The notes: generated by a model not told the origin, from the letters alone. A DNA stretch of 64,000 nucleotides from Bradyrhizobium archetypum (GCF_013114835.1 NZ_JAAVLW010000010.1:62001-126000), one strand, 5' to 3'. Counted from the stretch's first letter, positions 18,573 to 28,255 are shown. Numbers and translations: made by a program.

Positions 18573-19322
18573 CAGGGGTGCTCTCTGCGCGGCTACACCG
18601 TCGCAGCGCCGCTTTCTCCGGGCCGGAACCCCCGGCCGGACAAAGATTGTCCTTTGCAGTGGAAGCGCGTCTGTTCGCGATCTTCTGATAAGTTGATCGC
18701 AGCGCTGGCGGCACGCGACCTGCGCAATTGCAGCTTACATTACCAAGCATTCAGCATCGTAATCATCCGACACTCCCCAGGCCACATTGCGACCTTGCTC
18801 TCTTTCAGTGTCATTTTAATAACCGGCGAAAGCGCTTCCCATCCTGGCACAAGCTGCACCTGAATAATCGATCATCATCCGCAAGCGAGAAGGTCGACTT
18901 CGCAAGCCATGCCGCTCGAATTGATTTCTCAAATGAGCCATAGAGGCCTGCGTGGTTAGCCTTGGTCATCGTTCTTCCAAGCCTACAACCTGACGCAACG
19001 TGAGATTCAAGCCGTTTGATGCTCATCGATATAACGGCGATGTACTGCCGATGATGGTCGCGGTGATCATCGCCGCAGTCGACTTTTTTCCGACGGAGTC
19101 GATCGCATGTTTACAAACCTGACGTGGAACACCGCTCACAGCAACTAGTCGTCTGTATTCCAACGTCACTGATTGCCTGGCATTAAACAATCCCCACCGA
19201 TCATGTTGGTGACGCGCCAAAGATTCCACTATCCCTTGTTTCTGCCATGTTCGCATCCAAAGCAGAGATTTGCCGATTGCACACGTCGCGGTCGGCGGTA
19301 GCGAGTGCTTTAGGGGGATTCC
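18573..19322. other. No supported gene; contains 34-bp repeat
   Basis: Region between the divergent SKWP remnant and the ATPase gene. It contains the second copy of the 34-bp repeat and presumably the promoters. No tts box that meets the pattern seen elsewhere in the window. Confidence 0.35.
18979..19012 (+). repeat. 34-bp repeat, copy 2
   Basis: Identical to 7550-7583 (AAGCCTACAACC ... GAGATTCAAGC). On the minus strand it contains GCGTCAGGTTGTAGGCTT, which is loosely like the first half of a tts box, but the second half-site is wrongly spaced. Confidence 0.75.
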
Positions 19323-20072
19323 ATGACAAAGCCGGTTGTGATTGTGGTAGGTGCGGACAAGGGTGGGGTTGGCAAGACGACCGTATCCCGAACGCTTCTG
19401 GACTATTTCAATACCAATAACGTGCAGACACACGCATTCGATACTGAGTCGCCGCGAGGAACGTTGAAGCGATTCCACCCCGAGATCACCGAGATCGTCG
19501 ACATGACCACGACTGCGGATCAGATGAAGATCTTCGACACACTGAACTCAGGGCTATCCGTCACGGTGATCGACGCCCGCGCAGGCTTGCTGTCCCCGGC
19601 GCTGGCATCCTTGCGCGACATCGGTTTTCTGGATGCCGCGCGGTCCGGCCAGATCACCTTTGCCGTATTCCACATCTTGGGATCATCCATCGCTTCCCTG
19701 GACGAGATCGCCGAGACGTCCAGTTTCATGACTGGTGCAAAGTATTTTCTGGTCAAGAACTTCATCAACGACACTCAATTCTTCCAGTGGGACGAATCGA
19801 CCTACAACTCCTATTTCCACCGAATCAAGAACGCGACCGAGCTGACGATCCCCAAGCTCAACGAGATGGCCTATGAGCAGGTCGAAGTTGCTTCCGTCCC
19901 GTTCGTCAACTTTGTAGCCAACAAGGGCCGGAACGAGGATGCCGCGAACCACTCCTTCGTGCTGCGCGGCTACGTTCGGCACTGGCTCGCGAATGTCTGG
20001 CGCGAATATGATCGCATTAACTTGACCGACTTGGCCGGCGCCAAGTCAGTAACCCGCGCCGGTGAAAAATAG
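19323..20072 (+). CDS. ParA/MinD-like P-loop ATPase
   Basis: 249 residues. The N-terminus MTKPVVIVVGADKGGVGKTT has the deviant Walker A motif (K-G-G-V-G-K-T-T) of ParA/MinD/VirC1 ATPases, followed by HAFDTESPRGTL (switch I-like region with D) and VTVIDARAGLL (Walker B position, D). The C-terminal half lacks a recognisable DNA-binding segment. A second, related P-loop gene follows 49 bases later on the same strand. No ParB, centromere array, conjugation or chemotaxis gene is adjacent, so the cargo is unknown. Confidence 0.7.
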   Translation: MTKPVVIVVGADKGGVGKTTVSRTLLDYFNTNNVQTHAFDTESPRGTLKRFHPEITEIVDMTTTADQMKIFDTLNSGLSVTVIDARAGLLSPALASLRDIGFLDAARSGQITFAVFHILGSSIASLDEIAETSSFMTGAKYFLVKNFINDTQFFQWDESTYNSYFHRIKNATELTIPKLNEMAYEQVEVASVPFVNFVANKGRNEDAANHSFVLRGYVRHWLANVWREYDRINLTDLAGAKSVTRAGEK

Positions 20073-20121
20073 TCGATCGTTCGGCGATTGAACCGGCTGA
20101 GCCACGTATGAAGTTCGCATA

Positions 20122-20805
20122 ATGTTACTGCCAATGTTAGCTACGCCCGTTTACATCATCTGCTCGCCTAGCCCGCAGGTCGGTAAGACGCTCGTCTCTC
20201 GCCTCATGAGCGAGTTCTTGCTTCTGAAGAACGGCACTGCGCTCTCCTTCGACATCAACCTGAAGGAGCCGTCACTGGTCGATTACCTCCCTGACATCAC
20301 TGAGACGGCGGATGTGATCGACACATACGGCAAGATGCAGCTGATGGACCGGCTTATCCTGCACGATCGGGTGGCCAAGGTAATCGATCTTGGCTTCCAT
20401 GCCTTTGATGAATTCTTCAAGATGTGCGAGGAGATCGGATTCATCAGGGAGGCGCTCCGATGCCGTGTTGCCCCCGTCGTTCTATTCTTGGCCGGCACCG
20501 ACCGCATCTCCTCGCGCAGCTATGAGATGCTGCGGTGGCGGATTCCGCCAGGATCGCTAATCACCGTCCACAATGAATTCATGCTGCGCGGCGAGTTACC
20601 TGAAGCCATTGATGGCGCGCGTGTACTCCGCTTTTCGGCGCTACCGGTATTTCTAAAGACCTACGTCGACCGACTGAGCTTTTCATTTACGGGATATCTG
20701 CGCAATGAGAAAGATTCCTCCACCGAGTTGCATCAGTGGATCTGGCGGAACTACAGCATGTTCCGCGATCTCGAGTCGATGGCAATGCCACAGCCGTCCG
20801 CTTGA
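20122..20805 (+). CDS. Second P-loop ATPase-like protein, divergent paralogue of its neighbour
   Basis: 227 residues. Reads YIICSPSPQVGKTLVSRLMS near the N-terminus, a P-loop (G-K-T) without the signature lysine of ParA-type deviant Walker A motifs, followed by ALSFDINLKEPSLVDYLPDI and AKVIDLGFHAFDEFFK, which occupy the switch and Walker B positions of the previous protein (compare DTESPRGTLKRFHPEITEIV). Order and spacing match its neighbour, so this looks like a duplicated and diverged partner. The two probably act together. Start at 20122 or at 20134 cannot be decided. Confidence 0.55.
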   Translation: MLLPMLATPVYIICSPSPQVGKTLVSRLMSEFLLLKNGTALSFDINLKEPSLVDYLPDITETADVIDTYGKMQLMDRLILHDRVAKVIDLGFHAFDEFFKMCEEIGFIREALRCRVAPVVLFLAGTDRISSRSYEMLRWRIPPGSLITVHNEFMLRGELPEAIDGARVLRFSALPVFLKTYVDRLSFSFTGYLRNEKDSSTELHQWIWRNYSMFRDLESMAMPQPSA

Positions 20806-21030
20806 GTCGGGCTCCACATGTAGAGAATTCCCGCGACACAAGTGTTCTTCAATTTGGTCGTATCGCTCGCAGACATAATATCCGAGCTGTCGGCGAGGCC
20901 GTTTGCCCGCTTCGTTTCGGGAGGACCCTCGTGCGTGGCTTGGGCCAAAAAAAGATCACGTGGCGGGTACGCGGCAGATTTCTGGAGAAATCAACGCCGT
21001 CGCCATTGGCTTATTTTTATATTCTGAGAC

Positions 21031-21068
21031 TCGTCAGCTTCTCAACAGGTAACTCTCCTAGCATGAGA
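21031..21068 (+). promoter_or_regulatory. tts box upstream of effector A
   Basis: TCGTCAGCTTCTCAACAGGT followed by AACTCTCCTAGCATGAGA. The first half is a perfect match to the others in this window; the second half-site is slightly off (AACAGGT for GAAAGCT). It lies 227 bases before the effector A start. Confidence 0.85.
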
Positions 21069-21294
21069 ACGTCGATGTAGACGGCGACGTCATCCGTCGT
21101 GAAGGAAATGAACACCAGATTGCTTGATCTCGGAAATCGGAGGGGCATGGCGGCGGTCTCGGTTGCGGCAAATGATTGTTGATTGTCGGTTGGCTTCAGG
21201 CGCCAGTCGGAATCTCGGCCGAAGGCTCCACCGTTTCCACTCAATCACCCTACCGTGCGCCGGATACGAGCTTTGCTGTGGGATGTGAGGTGCC

Positions 21295-23505
21295 ATGGAG
21301 CGAACGAATAACAGTTTTAATCTGTTTGATTTCGATGTGGAAGGATTCGCACGAGCGTACTATCAACAGCAGCGCGCGGGGCAGCAATCGGGCAATACGA
21401 GCGAGCAAGCTAGCTTTGAGCAGCAGATGGGCGAGTTGCAACTCAATTCGCCTGGTGAGAGCTCCGCAACGTCTAGTTCTCCTGATGAAAGTCCCAAAAC
21501 GGGCGGTGGAGGAATCCGGCGCACTGACCTCGGCGGTTCGATGAGGATGCCGCCACACTCCCCGCTGATGGACAAATCGTTCAGCAGCACGCGCCACAGC
21601 GTAGACATTCCCCGCGCTTATTTTCGAGATTCGGCCCAAGTACCGCCGCAGTCCAATTTGCGGGATGATTTGTTCAGCAGTGCGCGCTACACTTTGCAAT
21701 CTGAGGAGCAGGGCGCGATACAGACGAAGAACAGCAAGAATCGCGGACTGTGGTCGCGTATCAAGTCAGGTGTCGGAAAGGCGTTTGGGACTCCTCGCAG
21801 CGAAAAGCCGTCCGGCTCCACGGCTCAGCAAGAGGTCTTTTTAACGAAGTTTCGCGTTGATCACGCCAAGCAGCCGGCCCGCATACCCTGTGTTTTTGAG
21901 CAGGACGAGGCGCTCTTGCAGGCGTTCAAGAGCCAGGCCGAAGGCAGGCTGAGCGATGGCACCATCCGGAATGCGATAGCAGATTTGCGTAATTTCAGCG
22001 CGTGGCTTAGCCAGAACCGGAGGGCATCAATTGCCGATCGGCTCGGCAACCCGGAGTTAGATGCTGGGTTGGATCGCGATGTAGAGGCCTACGCGAAGGA
22101 TTCCAAGAAGGATCCTAAGCTTACGAGCAGGCGCACCATCGCGGCCTTGAAAAAGCTCCGGGACATCGGCGCGGGTAGGGCCTTGTCAGCCGATATCCGG
22201 CGCCTGGCTCCTTATCCGGCAGACGCAACCCTCATCGACATGTTGGCCAACGCAGAAAAGGCGACAGCCAGGGTTGAGCCGGAGACGGTGGATAGACGGG
22301 CGCGCCGTCTTTACAGGCTGAGTGATTGGCTGCAAACGCGCGAAAAAGGGGCCATGGCTGGCCGACTGAACGACAATGGGCTGGCCCAAGATGTTGAGGA
22401 GTATAGGAACCAGACCGCGGACTCCAAAATTGACGCCGATTTGCTCAGGCTTCGGCGCTACCAGCAAGTCCTCGAGGCGAACAGAGCGCTGGGGCTGGCT
22501 CCTCCTGAGAGCGCGCCTCCGCTCGCTGCGGAAGGCGCTCGGCAGCCCGGGTCGCCGCAGGAGCTTCCCGCAACGCCAGCTACCCCGAGCGAGGGAGCTT
22601 GGGATTGGTTCAGGAATCAGATGCAAGAACCCGCGTCGTCCTCATTCACACCGCACCCTGCTCCGCAGCCGAGCTCGCTTCAGGAGCTTCCGGCAACGCC
22701 AACCACTCCGAGCGCGGGAGCTTGGGACTGGTTTAGGGAGCAAATGCAAGAACCCGCGTCATCCTCGTTCACACCGCACCGCGGCCCGCAGCTGCGCTCG
22801 CTTCAGGAGCTTCCGGCAACGCCAGCCACCCCGAGCGCGGGCGCTTGGAATTGGTTTAGAGAGCAGATGCAAGAACCCGCGTCACCATCATCTACGAGGC
22901 GTCCCTCGTCAGACGTCCACGGCGGTCTTGAGCCGCTGGTTAATTTGAATCCGCCCACACCGTATGAATTGCGTGACGACGCTCACTCCGTGCCGGCGCC
23001 TGAGCTCGCCAGACCACCGTCGTTCGTTGGAGCATCAGGGGCCCCCCAGGAGCTACGGGATATCGGATCTATCGTTGGCGAGGGCTGGCGCCAAGGCTCT
23101 CAATCGGCCTCGGACGTCCTGATCGATGTACTGAGTAACATCAATCTCATGCCGAACCAGTTCGGCCCAAGCCAGTTCGCGATCAACGGTGAGCATTACT
23201 CGGCCACGTTTGGGCCGGGAGGGCGCAGGGACGTTCGCCTCATCCATCATCCTCGCGCGAGGCCGATGAATGAAGCTGGGCCATCGCGTCAGCCCATAGC
23301 GGATCTTGGGTTTCTTATCCGCGGGGGATGGCAGCACCGCGAACGCTGGCTTCCGCCTTACCTTGTCCGTGTACTAGAGGGGGAGCACCTCATGCCGCAA
23401 GCCGGGCGCCCGACACATATCAACATCCGCGGCGTGCCTTACAGGGCCGAGTTGCTAGATACCGACGGCGGCTCACGCGTCCGTATTTATCCCGAAGCTG
23501 GTTGA
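21295..23505 (+). CDS. Effector A: large repeat-built T3SS effector candidate
   Basis: 736 residues, no signal peptide, Ser/Gln/Pro-rich N-terminus as in secreted effectors. In order: disordered 1-195; two helical modules at about 203-295 and 306-405 (cores LRNFSAWLSQNRRASIADRL and YRLSDWLQTREKGAMAGRL) that resemble the SAM-like core-binding fold of tyrosine recombinases; three 40-residue repeats at about 418-540 (QELPATPATPSAGAWDWFRE); and two C-terminal modules at about 584-652 and 666-736 (core ASDVLIDVLSNINLMPNQFG, then a beta-rich VRLIHHPRA). The same modules recur in effectors B, C and D. I believe this architecture occurs in Bradyrhizobium NopD/Bel2-5-type effectors, but the SUMO-protease domain of those is absent. 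Controlled by the tts box at 21031. Confidence 0.75.
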   Translation: MERTNNSFNLFDFDVEGFARAYYQQQRAGQQSGNTSEQASFEQQMGELQLNSPGESSATSSSPDESPKTGGGGIRRTDLGGSMRMPPHSPLMDKSFSSTRHSVDIPRAYFRDSAQVPPQSNLRDDLFSSARYTLQSEEQGAIQTKNSKNRGLWSRIKSGVGKAFGTPRSEKPSGSTAQQEVFLTKFRVDHAKQPARIPCVFEQDEALLQAFKSQAEGRLSDGTIRNAIADLRNFSAWLSQNRRASIADRLGNPELDAGLDRDVEAYAKDSKKDPKLTSRRTIAALKKLRDIGAGRALSADIRRLAPYPADATLIDMLANAEKATARVEPETVDRRARRLYRLSDWLQTREKGAMAGRLNDNGLAQDVEEYRNQTADSKIDADLLRLRRYQQVLEANRALGLAPPESAPPLAAEGARQPGSPQELPATPATPSEGAWDWFRNQMQEPASSSFTPHPAPQPSSLQELPATPTTPSAGAWDWFREQMQEPASSSFTPHRGPQLRSLQELPATPATPSAGAWNWFREQMQEPASPSSTRRPSSDVHGGLEPLVNLNPPTPYELRDDAHSVPAPELARPPSFVGASGAPQELRDIGSIVGEGWRQGSQSASDVLIDVLSNINLMPNQFGPSQFAINGEHYSATFGPGGRRDVRLIHHPRARPMNEAGPSRQPIADLGFLIRGGWQHRERWLPPYLVRVLEGEHLMPQAGRPTHINIRGVPYRAELLDTDGGSRVRIYPEAG

Positions 23506-23570
23506 AGAACGCGCTTGGGCTGCAACCTCGAGGGTCAGCGGGGCGGCGCACCGGGAGACGTTTTACCCGG

Positions 23571-23593
23571 GAGCAAGCGGCATAGGCTTGCTC
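23571..23593 (+). terminator. Hairpin downstream of effector A
   Basis: GAGCAAGC and GCTTGCTC pair around a 7-base loop, 66 bases after the stop codon. No T-run follows, so it may be an mRNA-stabilising stem or a weak terminator. Confidence 0.35.
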
Positions 23594-23651
23594 GCAGCAG
23601 GGCACCAAGGGGAAACGCCCTGGGCGTGCATGAGCGTTTGGATAAAAGGAA

Positions 23652-23939
23652 ATGGCAAACGCGAAATTCAAGTTAGTTGGTGCCGAGGTCCGCGCGGCAC
23701 TCGAGCGGTTGATCGATGTGCTGGCAGACCTGGGGCTTGCCTACCGTCAAGGCGACAAGGTCAAGCTTGGCCGCAACCTGATCGAGAGCCTGCAGCGTGA
23801 GCTTGACACCATCGGAAGAGGCCTCGCCGAGGAAATGGGGCTTGCGCATTACCCGCTGATGCAGGTGAGTAGACTGCGGGGATCTATTGCCGATAGGCTG
23901 TCGCACGTCTCGTTGCGCTTGGGCATGATCGACCATTGA
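23652..23939 (+). CDS. Hypothetical 95-residue helical protein after effector A
   Basis: Starts MANAKFKLVGAEVRAALERL and continues as almost pure amphipathic helix with many L, R and E residues (VDVLADLGLAYRQGD..., LIESLQRELDTIGRGLAEEM). It follows effector A by 146 bases on the same strand, so it could be co-transcribed from the tts box. Size and helicity would suit a small partner protein, but it has no recognised chaperone signature and is basic rather than acidic, unlike typical class I chaperones. Family unknown. Confidence 0.5.
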   Translation: MANAKFKLVGAEVRAALERLIDVLADLGLAYRQGDKVKLGRNLIESLQRELDTIGRGLAEEMGLAHYPLMQVSRLRGSIADRLSHVSLRLGMIDH

Positions 23940-23940
23940 T

Positions 23941-24130
23941 CTCGGTTTCAGCTCGTGCCCTGGTTCTCATCGCTCCAGTGCGAATTGAGCAACTGGGTGA
24001 GCGGCGTCGCCGGCCAGTCAGCGTTGACTAGAGCCTTAGGGACAAACGCGGCCTTTCGCTCTGACCCACAGATCTGTGCGGTGGGACCCGCGCGACTTGC
24101 GATGCGCGAGCGGATCGTGGTTGTGCTCGC
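23941..24130 (+). repeat. ~190-bp imperfect repeat, copy 1 (after effector A region)
   Basis: From CTCGGTTTCAGCTCGTGCCC onward this matches 27127-27315 (after effector B) with scattered substitutions and small indels, for example AAACGCGGCCTTT and GCGATGCGCG in both. It has no coding capacity I recognise. Its position after two related effector genes suggests both were duplicated together with flanking DNA, or that both were inserted next to the same element. Confidence 0.6.
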
Positions 24131-24459
24131 AGGTCAGAACATGTCCAGATCTCGTATGTCCCGACAAAATCACCCAGCATCAGGTGATCCGTAAACGTCG
24201 TTTTGCCCCTACCCTCTCGCGGCGCATGCGATAGGCGAGGTTCGCGATTTCCTTTGAAGGGACCGCCTTGCATTTATTCTTGACTATTACGCTTAAGTCG
24301 GACGCGACGGCGCCGACTGGAAGTGGTCACGAAAAAAGGACGCCGGCGTTGGATCTCTAATGACGATAAGGCTCGGATTGTGGAGGAGACGATGGTTCCA
24401 GCCGCCGCCTCTTCCGAGATTGGCCGGCGCGAATACCTCCCGGCTACGGGACCTTGGCC

Positions 24460-24496
24460 ACGTCAGGTTCTCGAAAGCTTGCCCGAGTAGAAGACC
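24460..24496 (+). promoter_or_regulatory. tts box upstream of effector B
   Basis: ACGTCAGGTTCTCGAAAGCT then TGCCCGAGTAGAAGA. Half-sites GTCAGGT and GAAAGCT are spaced 11 bases start to start. It is unusually close to its gene: the GTG start is about 30 bases after its end. Confidence 0.85.
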
Positions 24497-24526
24497 TGCT
24501 CAGTTGTCTTTGGACGTGAGGCTAGC

Positions 24527-26698
24527 GTGGACCCGCAAAATTTTGACCCATCGAATTTAACAACGTGGCCCCGGGTGCAACACGCTGCGCAAGAACATCA
24601 AGGGGACCGACCCGGGCAAGAGGTTTTTGAGCAGCAATTGCACGAGGCGCGTCAGGCCGATAATGCGCTGGCCGACAGATGGCCAAGCCGTAGTCCCCCT
24701 TCAAATGTGTCTAGCGACGGCCAGCAGTCCCCGGACGAGCTGATGGGTGCGTTTGCCAGGAGCAACCTCCTGCCAAGCAAGGAGGTCCTCATCGACAATG
24801 AACATGACACAGATGAGTTGAGAACAGCGAAGAGGCCGAGGACCCTAGAGAATCCGCAAGGGATTGCGATTGAGCGGCAGCTGAGCGAGATCGCCGGTTC
24901 AGGAGGAGGTGGTGGAGAAATGCCGGCCGCCTCGGCGCTGCAGCCGGTTCAGTCAACCGGGATTGTGATACGGAGGCATCAGTGGGACAATCGGGAGCCT
25001 GTTTATTCCGAGGATGCTTCCGCTATCTTGGGGCTTGAGGAGGCCCTCATCAAGGGCGGGATGGCCGCCAGCGGGACGAAGCAGCATGTAAACGCTCTTC
25101 TTAGCTATAGCCGTTGGCTCTTCGCAAAACGCAGACCGAGCATTGTTGCTCGGATGGACAGTAAGTCGCTGAGCGATGGCGGTGACGTACGCGAGTTCGT
25201 CGGAAAAGGCAATCCCACGAGACTCCTGGCAGCATTAGACCGTCTCCGCACCTTTCGGTCGACGGGCGAAGTCAAAGTCGTCGTACACCCAAGGAGCGGT
25301 CGCGCCAAGCTCAATCCTGCCGCCCCGAACGTGGCCCCCATCCATTCCGAAAGCGCGGTACTGATGGAACCGAGGCGCCTCGACAACGCCGTTGCGCAAC
25401 ACAGCGCGGCGCCGCAGCCGGCTCAGTCGACGGGGATTGTGAGAGGGCACGACATGCGGCCTCCTTCTTCCGAGGATGCTCCCGTTGTCCCGTGGCTTGA
25501 GAAGGCCCTCATCGAGGCCGGGACTAGGCGCCTCGACATCGCCGCTGCGCAGCTTAGCGCGTCCTCGGCGCTGCGGCCGGCTCAATCAAGTGGGGTTGTG
25601 ACAGGGTCGGACATGCGGCCTCTTTATTTCGAGGATGCTCGCGATATCTCGGGGCTCCAGGAGGCCTTCATCAAGGCCGGGTTGCCAAGAGAATCCGCCC
25701 GCCAATATGCAAGTCCTCTTCGTAGCTTTAGCCGTTGGCTCTTCGCAAAAAACAAAGCAAGCCTTGTTGCTCAGCTCGACAGTGAGTCGTTGAGCAGTGA
25801 CGTGTCCGGGTTCATCGGGAAGCGTAATCCCGACGGACTCCTTAGGGCAATAAACCATCTCCGGACCTTCCGGTTGACAGGGACGATCGTGCTCCCCTAC
25901 ACCAAGCGCAATCTTCACCCCTCGGACGCGGCTCCCATTCATCCCGAAAGCGCGGTATTGATGGAGCCGAGGCGCCTCGACCACGTCATTGCGCAGCACA
26001 GCGCGTTGCAGCAAGCCAGTCGGCCCGAAGAGATTCGGGAACTGCGGGATGATCAACCCGCCCCATCGGCTTTCGTCCAAGGGCGTGTTGCGTTCGATCC
26101 AGAGCAGATTTCTCGGGAGGAGCTTCGGCAAGTGCTGGATAATCAACCCATCCCGTCGCCAGTTTTCGTCTCTTCAGAGGAGCTTCAGCGACTGGAAAAC
26201 GATGTGCATGACGAGCCTGACGGCCGACGGGACGAATACCCTGCCCAGTCGTTCTCCATCGATCCAGAAGAGTTTACTTTCAATCTAGAGGAGTTCTCTC
26301 CAGGGGAGCTTCGACGACTTCTTGATGATGACTCTGCGCAACTAGGCGAACTTCAGGAACGGCGGAATGATCAACCCGCGCCCTCGGCTTTCGTCGAAGG
26401 GCAGGTCGCGTTCGATCCAGAGCAGATTTCTCAGGAGGAGCTTCGGCGACTATTCGATCATCTAGATAATCAACCCATCCCGTCGCCAGGTTTCGTCCCT
26501 TCAGAGGAGCTTCAGCGACTGGAAAACGAATTGCATGACGAGCTTGACGGCGATCACCGTGCCCAGTCGCTCTCCATCGATCCAGAAGAGTATACTTTCA
26601 ATCTAGAGCAGTTCTCTCCAGGGGAGCTTCGACGAGATGATGGACCCCCACAGTTGGAAGTGGATCGTCTAGCCCGCCAGTCGCCAATCGACGAATGA
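24527..26698 (+). CDS. Effector B: repeat-built T3SS effector candidate
   Basis: 723 residues from a GTG at 24527 (ribosome site GGACGTGAG; effector C also begins GTG-GAC). Early segment EVFEQQLHEARQADN matches the FEQQxxEL box of effectors A, C and D. Helical modules at about 161-250 and 369-455 (LLSYSRWLFAKRRPSIVARM; LRSFSRWLFAKNKASLVAQL) are SAM-like, with a degenerate copy near 316. The C-terminus, about 500-722, is two tandem acidic repeats of ~105 residues (FDPEQISREELRQVLDNQPI; FNLEEFSPGELRRLLDDD). It lacks the PATP repeats and the C-terminal module of A and C. Very acidic, so an activation-domain-like role is conceivable but unproven. Controlled by the tts box at 24460. Confidence 0.72.
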   Translation: MDPQNFDPSNLTTWPRVQHAAQEHQGDRPGQEVFEQQLHEARQADNALADRWPSRSPPSNVSSDGQQSPDELMGAFARSNLLPSKEVLIDNEHDTDELRTAKRPRTLENPQGIAIERQLSEIAGSGGGGGEMPAASALQPVQSTGIVIRRHQWDNREPVYSEDASAILGLEEALIKGGMAASGTKQHVNALLSYSRWLFAKRRPSIVARMDSKSLSDGGDVREFVGKGNPTRLLAALDRLRTFRSTGEVKVVVHPRSGRAKLNPAAPNVAPIHSESAVLMEPRRLDNAVAQHSAAPQPAQSTGIVRGHDMRPPSSEDAPVVPWLEKALIEAGTRRLDIAAAQLSASSALRPAQSSGVVTGSDMRPLYFEDARDISGLQEAFIKAGLPRESARQYASPLRSFSRWLFAKNKASLVAQLDSESLSSDVSGFIGKRNPDGLLRAINHLRTFRLTGTIVLPYTKRNLHPSDAAPIHPESAVLMEPRRLDHVIAQHSALQQASRPEEIRELRDDQPAPSAFVQGRVAFDPEQISREELRQVLDNQPIPSPVFVSSEELQRLENDVHDEPDGRRDEYPAQSFSIDPEEFTFNLEEFSPGELRRLLDDDSAQLGELQERRNDQPAPSAFVEGQVAFDPEQISQEELRRLFDHLDNQPIPSPGFVPSEELQRLENELHDELDGDHRAQSLSIDPEEYTFNLEQFSPGELRRDDGPPQLEVDRLARQSPIDE
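26025..26690 (+). repeat. Two tandem ~105-codon acidic repeats inside effector B
   Basis: The segment coding DDQPAPSAFVQGRVAFDPEQ to FSPGELRR (about 26040-26325) is repeated at about 26365-26640, with near-identical DNA (for example GCGTTCGATCCAGAGCAGAT and CTCCAGGGGAGCTTCGACGA in both). The second copy has a 9-base insertion (LFDHLDNQ for VLDNQ). Confidence 0.75.
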
Positions 26699-27126
26699 GT
26701 AAAACGAGCCGTTCGCCGAGCCCGGCACCGTGTGATCACAGTTTTGGCATATCCAGCTCGGCTCGGCGCATCAGGTTCGAGAGTCATTCAAGCATCGGTC
26801 TGATCGGCGCCGTCGAGGAACACGCAGCAGTTACTATCCTGTGGTGCTCTGATACGGTCCTCCGCGCTGCGGCCGCAGATCTCCTTCTCAGTCGCATAGC
26901 GCGATCGTCTAGTCTAAGAGCATCGGGTCTTGAATCTCGCCCGGTGCTCGGGCGCGTCAGCGGCTCGTTCCATCCGGCTTCTACGAAATCGCACACATCC
27001 CCCGCGCGCGGCTCCTGCCTGCCACGCGACCTCACCGAACCCTCTGATCTGGTGGGTAAATTGCGGGGGATCTATCACCGAAAAATTGTCGATCGCCTCG
27101 GGTCGCTTTGCCGTGATGGCATCAGT

Positions 27127-27315
27127 CTCGGTTTCAGCTCGTGCCCTGCCCCCTCGCTCGAGCGCGAATTGAGCAATTAGGTGGGCTGCATCTCCGGGTC
27201 CCGGCAAGCGCTAACTGGAGACTTAGGCGCAAACGCGGCCTTTTCGCTCTGCCCCCCCGATCTCTGTGCTGGGACGCGCGCGACTGCGATGCGCGGGCTG
27301 CGCCGTGGTTGTACC
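27127..27315 (+). repeat. ~190-bp imperfect repeat, copy 2 (after effector B)
   Basis: Counterpart of 23941-24130; starts CTCGGTTTCAGCTCGTGCCC and shares AAACGCGGCCTTTTCGCTCTG-like and GCGCGACTGCGATGCGCG-like stretches. Confidence 0.6.
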
Positions 27316-27835
27316 AGTGTCGATGGACCTTTCCGTATCACTATAGCTCGTTGTGGCGCCCATCGTTCGTAACGGCCCTCGCCAGAAGCTCCTTGTGATG
27401 ACTTGATGACCGCTGCACCTTGGCCGCTCGTCTTGGGAAGCCGCCTCGCCTTCATGGCAGGCTCTGGCATGCAACTTCCTAATCAGCCCGGATCCTTAAA
27501 TCAGCTGGAACGGGCCTGGCTAGAGGCCAAATCCACGATGCTCAACAATTGCCACTGATGATGAGCGCACCGTCAAGCGAGTAACCGACGCGCTTTGGGA
27601 GTGCATCAAGTTGCGAGCCATGAAGAGATATGCCGGGCACCGATTGAGCCCATAGCTCGGATACAATGATGGTGATCTGTCAGGAAACGACGCGCCCCTT
27701 GCTTATCGCGGGTGAAGTGGTGCAACTCTCACCCGCGCGATGGCTTATCAATTTGCGTCGGTGCACGACGTCACCGGATATAAAGACGGCAACACGTCGG
27801 ACAAGATTATGAATCGAGGTCAGGGGTTTGGCCGT

Positions 27836-27955
27836 TTATATTCATGCAACGAGCTTTCGGAAGACCCGAATCGTACGCAGCATCAGATTGTGCTGTTTCC
27901 GACACAGGTCGCGACAATACTTGCTGACAGATAGCAAGAAGCGCGAAATGTCTCA
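27836..27955 (+). repeat. ~120-bp direct repeat, copy 1
   Basis: Shares ACGAGCTTTCG..., CAGATTGT, GTTTCCGACA, GTCGCGACAATG-like and GATAGCAAGAA with copy 2 at 28122-28255. Non-coding in appearance. Confidence 0.5.
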
Positions 27956-28121
27956 AACCGCCATAACAGGCATCGGTTTTCCGTCCAGATGACAACGAAT
28001 GGAGAGATCGCGGCCAGAACAGGCTCTCTAGTTCCCGTAAGATGCTTTGCTATTTGATGCGTCGCGGTGCTTTTCATTGATCTTCCGCGTGGCTACCTCA
28101 GCAGGCCTGCGATTTATAAAA

Positions 28122-28255
28122 TATTCCGTGCCACGAGCTCTCGAAGGGACTTGAATCGCACGTAGCGTCAGATTGTAGGGTTTCCGACATCAGTCGCGAC
28201 AATGCGTCGCGCGCAACACTTCCTGACAGGTAGCAAGAATTGCGAATGTCTCCAA
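28122..28255 (+). repeat. ~120-bp direct repeat, copy 2
   Basis: Matches 27836-27955 throughout, with one extra ~10-base stretch (CGTCGCGCGC region) and several substitutions. Possibly ends of a lost insertion element. Confidence 0.5.

Noticed and set aside
18979..19012. tts box for the SKWP remnant on the minus strand (GCGTCAGGTTGTAGGCTT)
   Set aside because: The second half-site is two bases too close and the CTC..TAG tail is missing; also the same sequence at 7550 faces no effector.
27740..27934. Small ORF starting MAYQFASVHDVTGYKDGN
   Set aside because: Overlaps the ~120-bp repeat, no ribosome site and no similarity to known small proteins.
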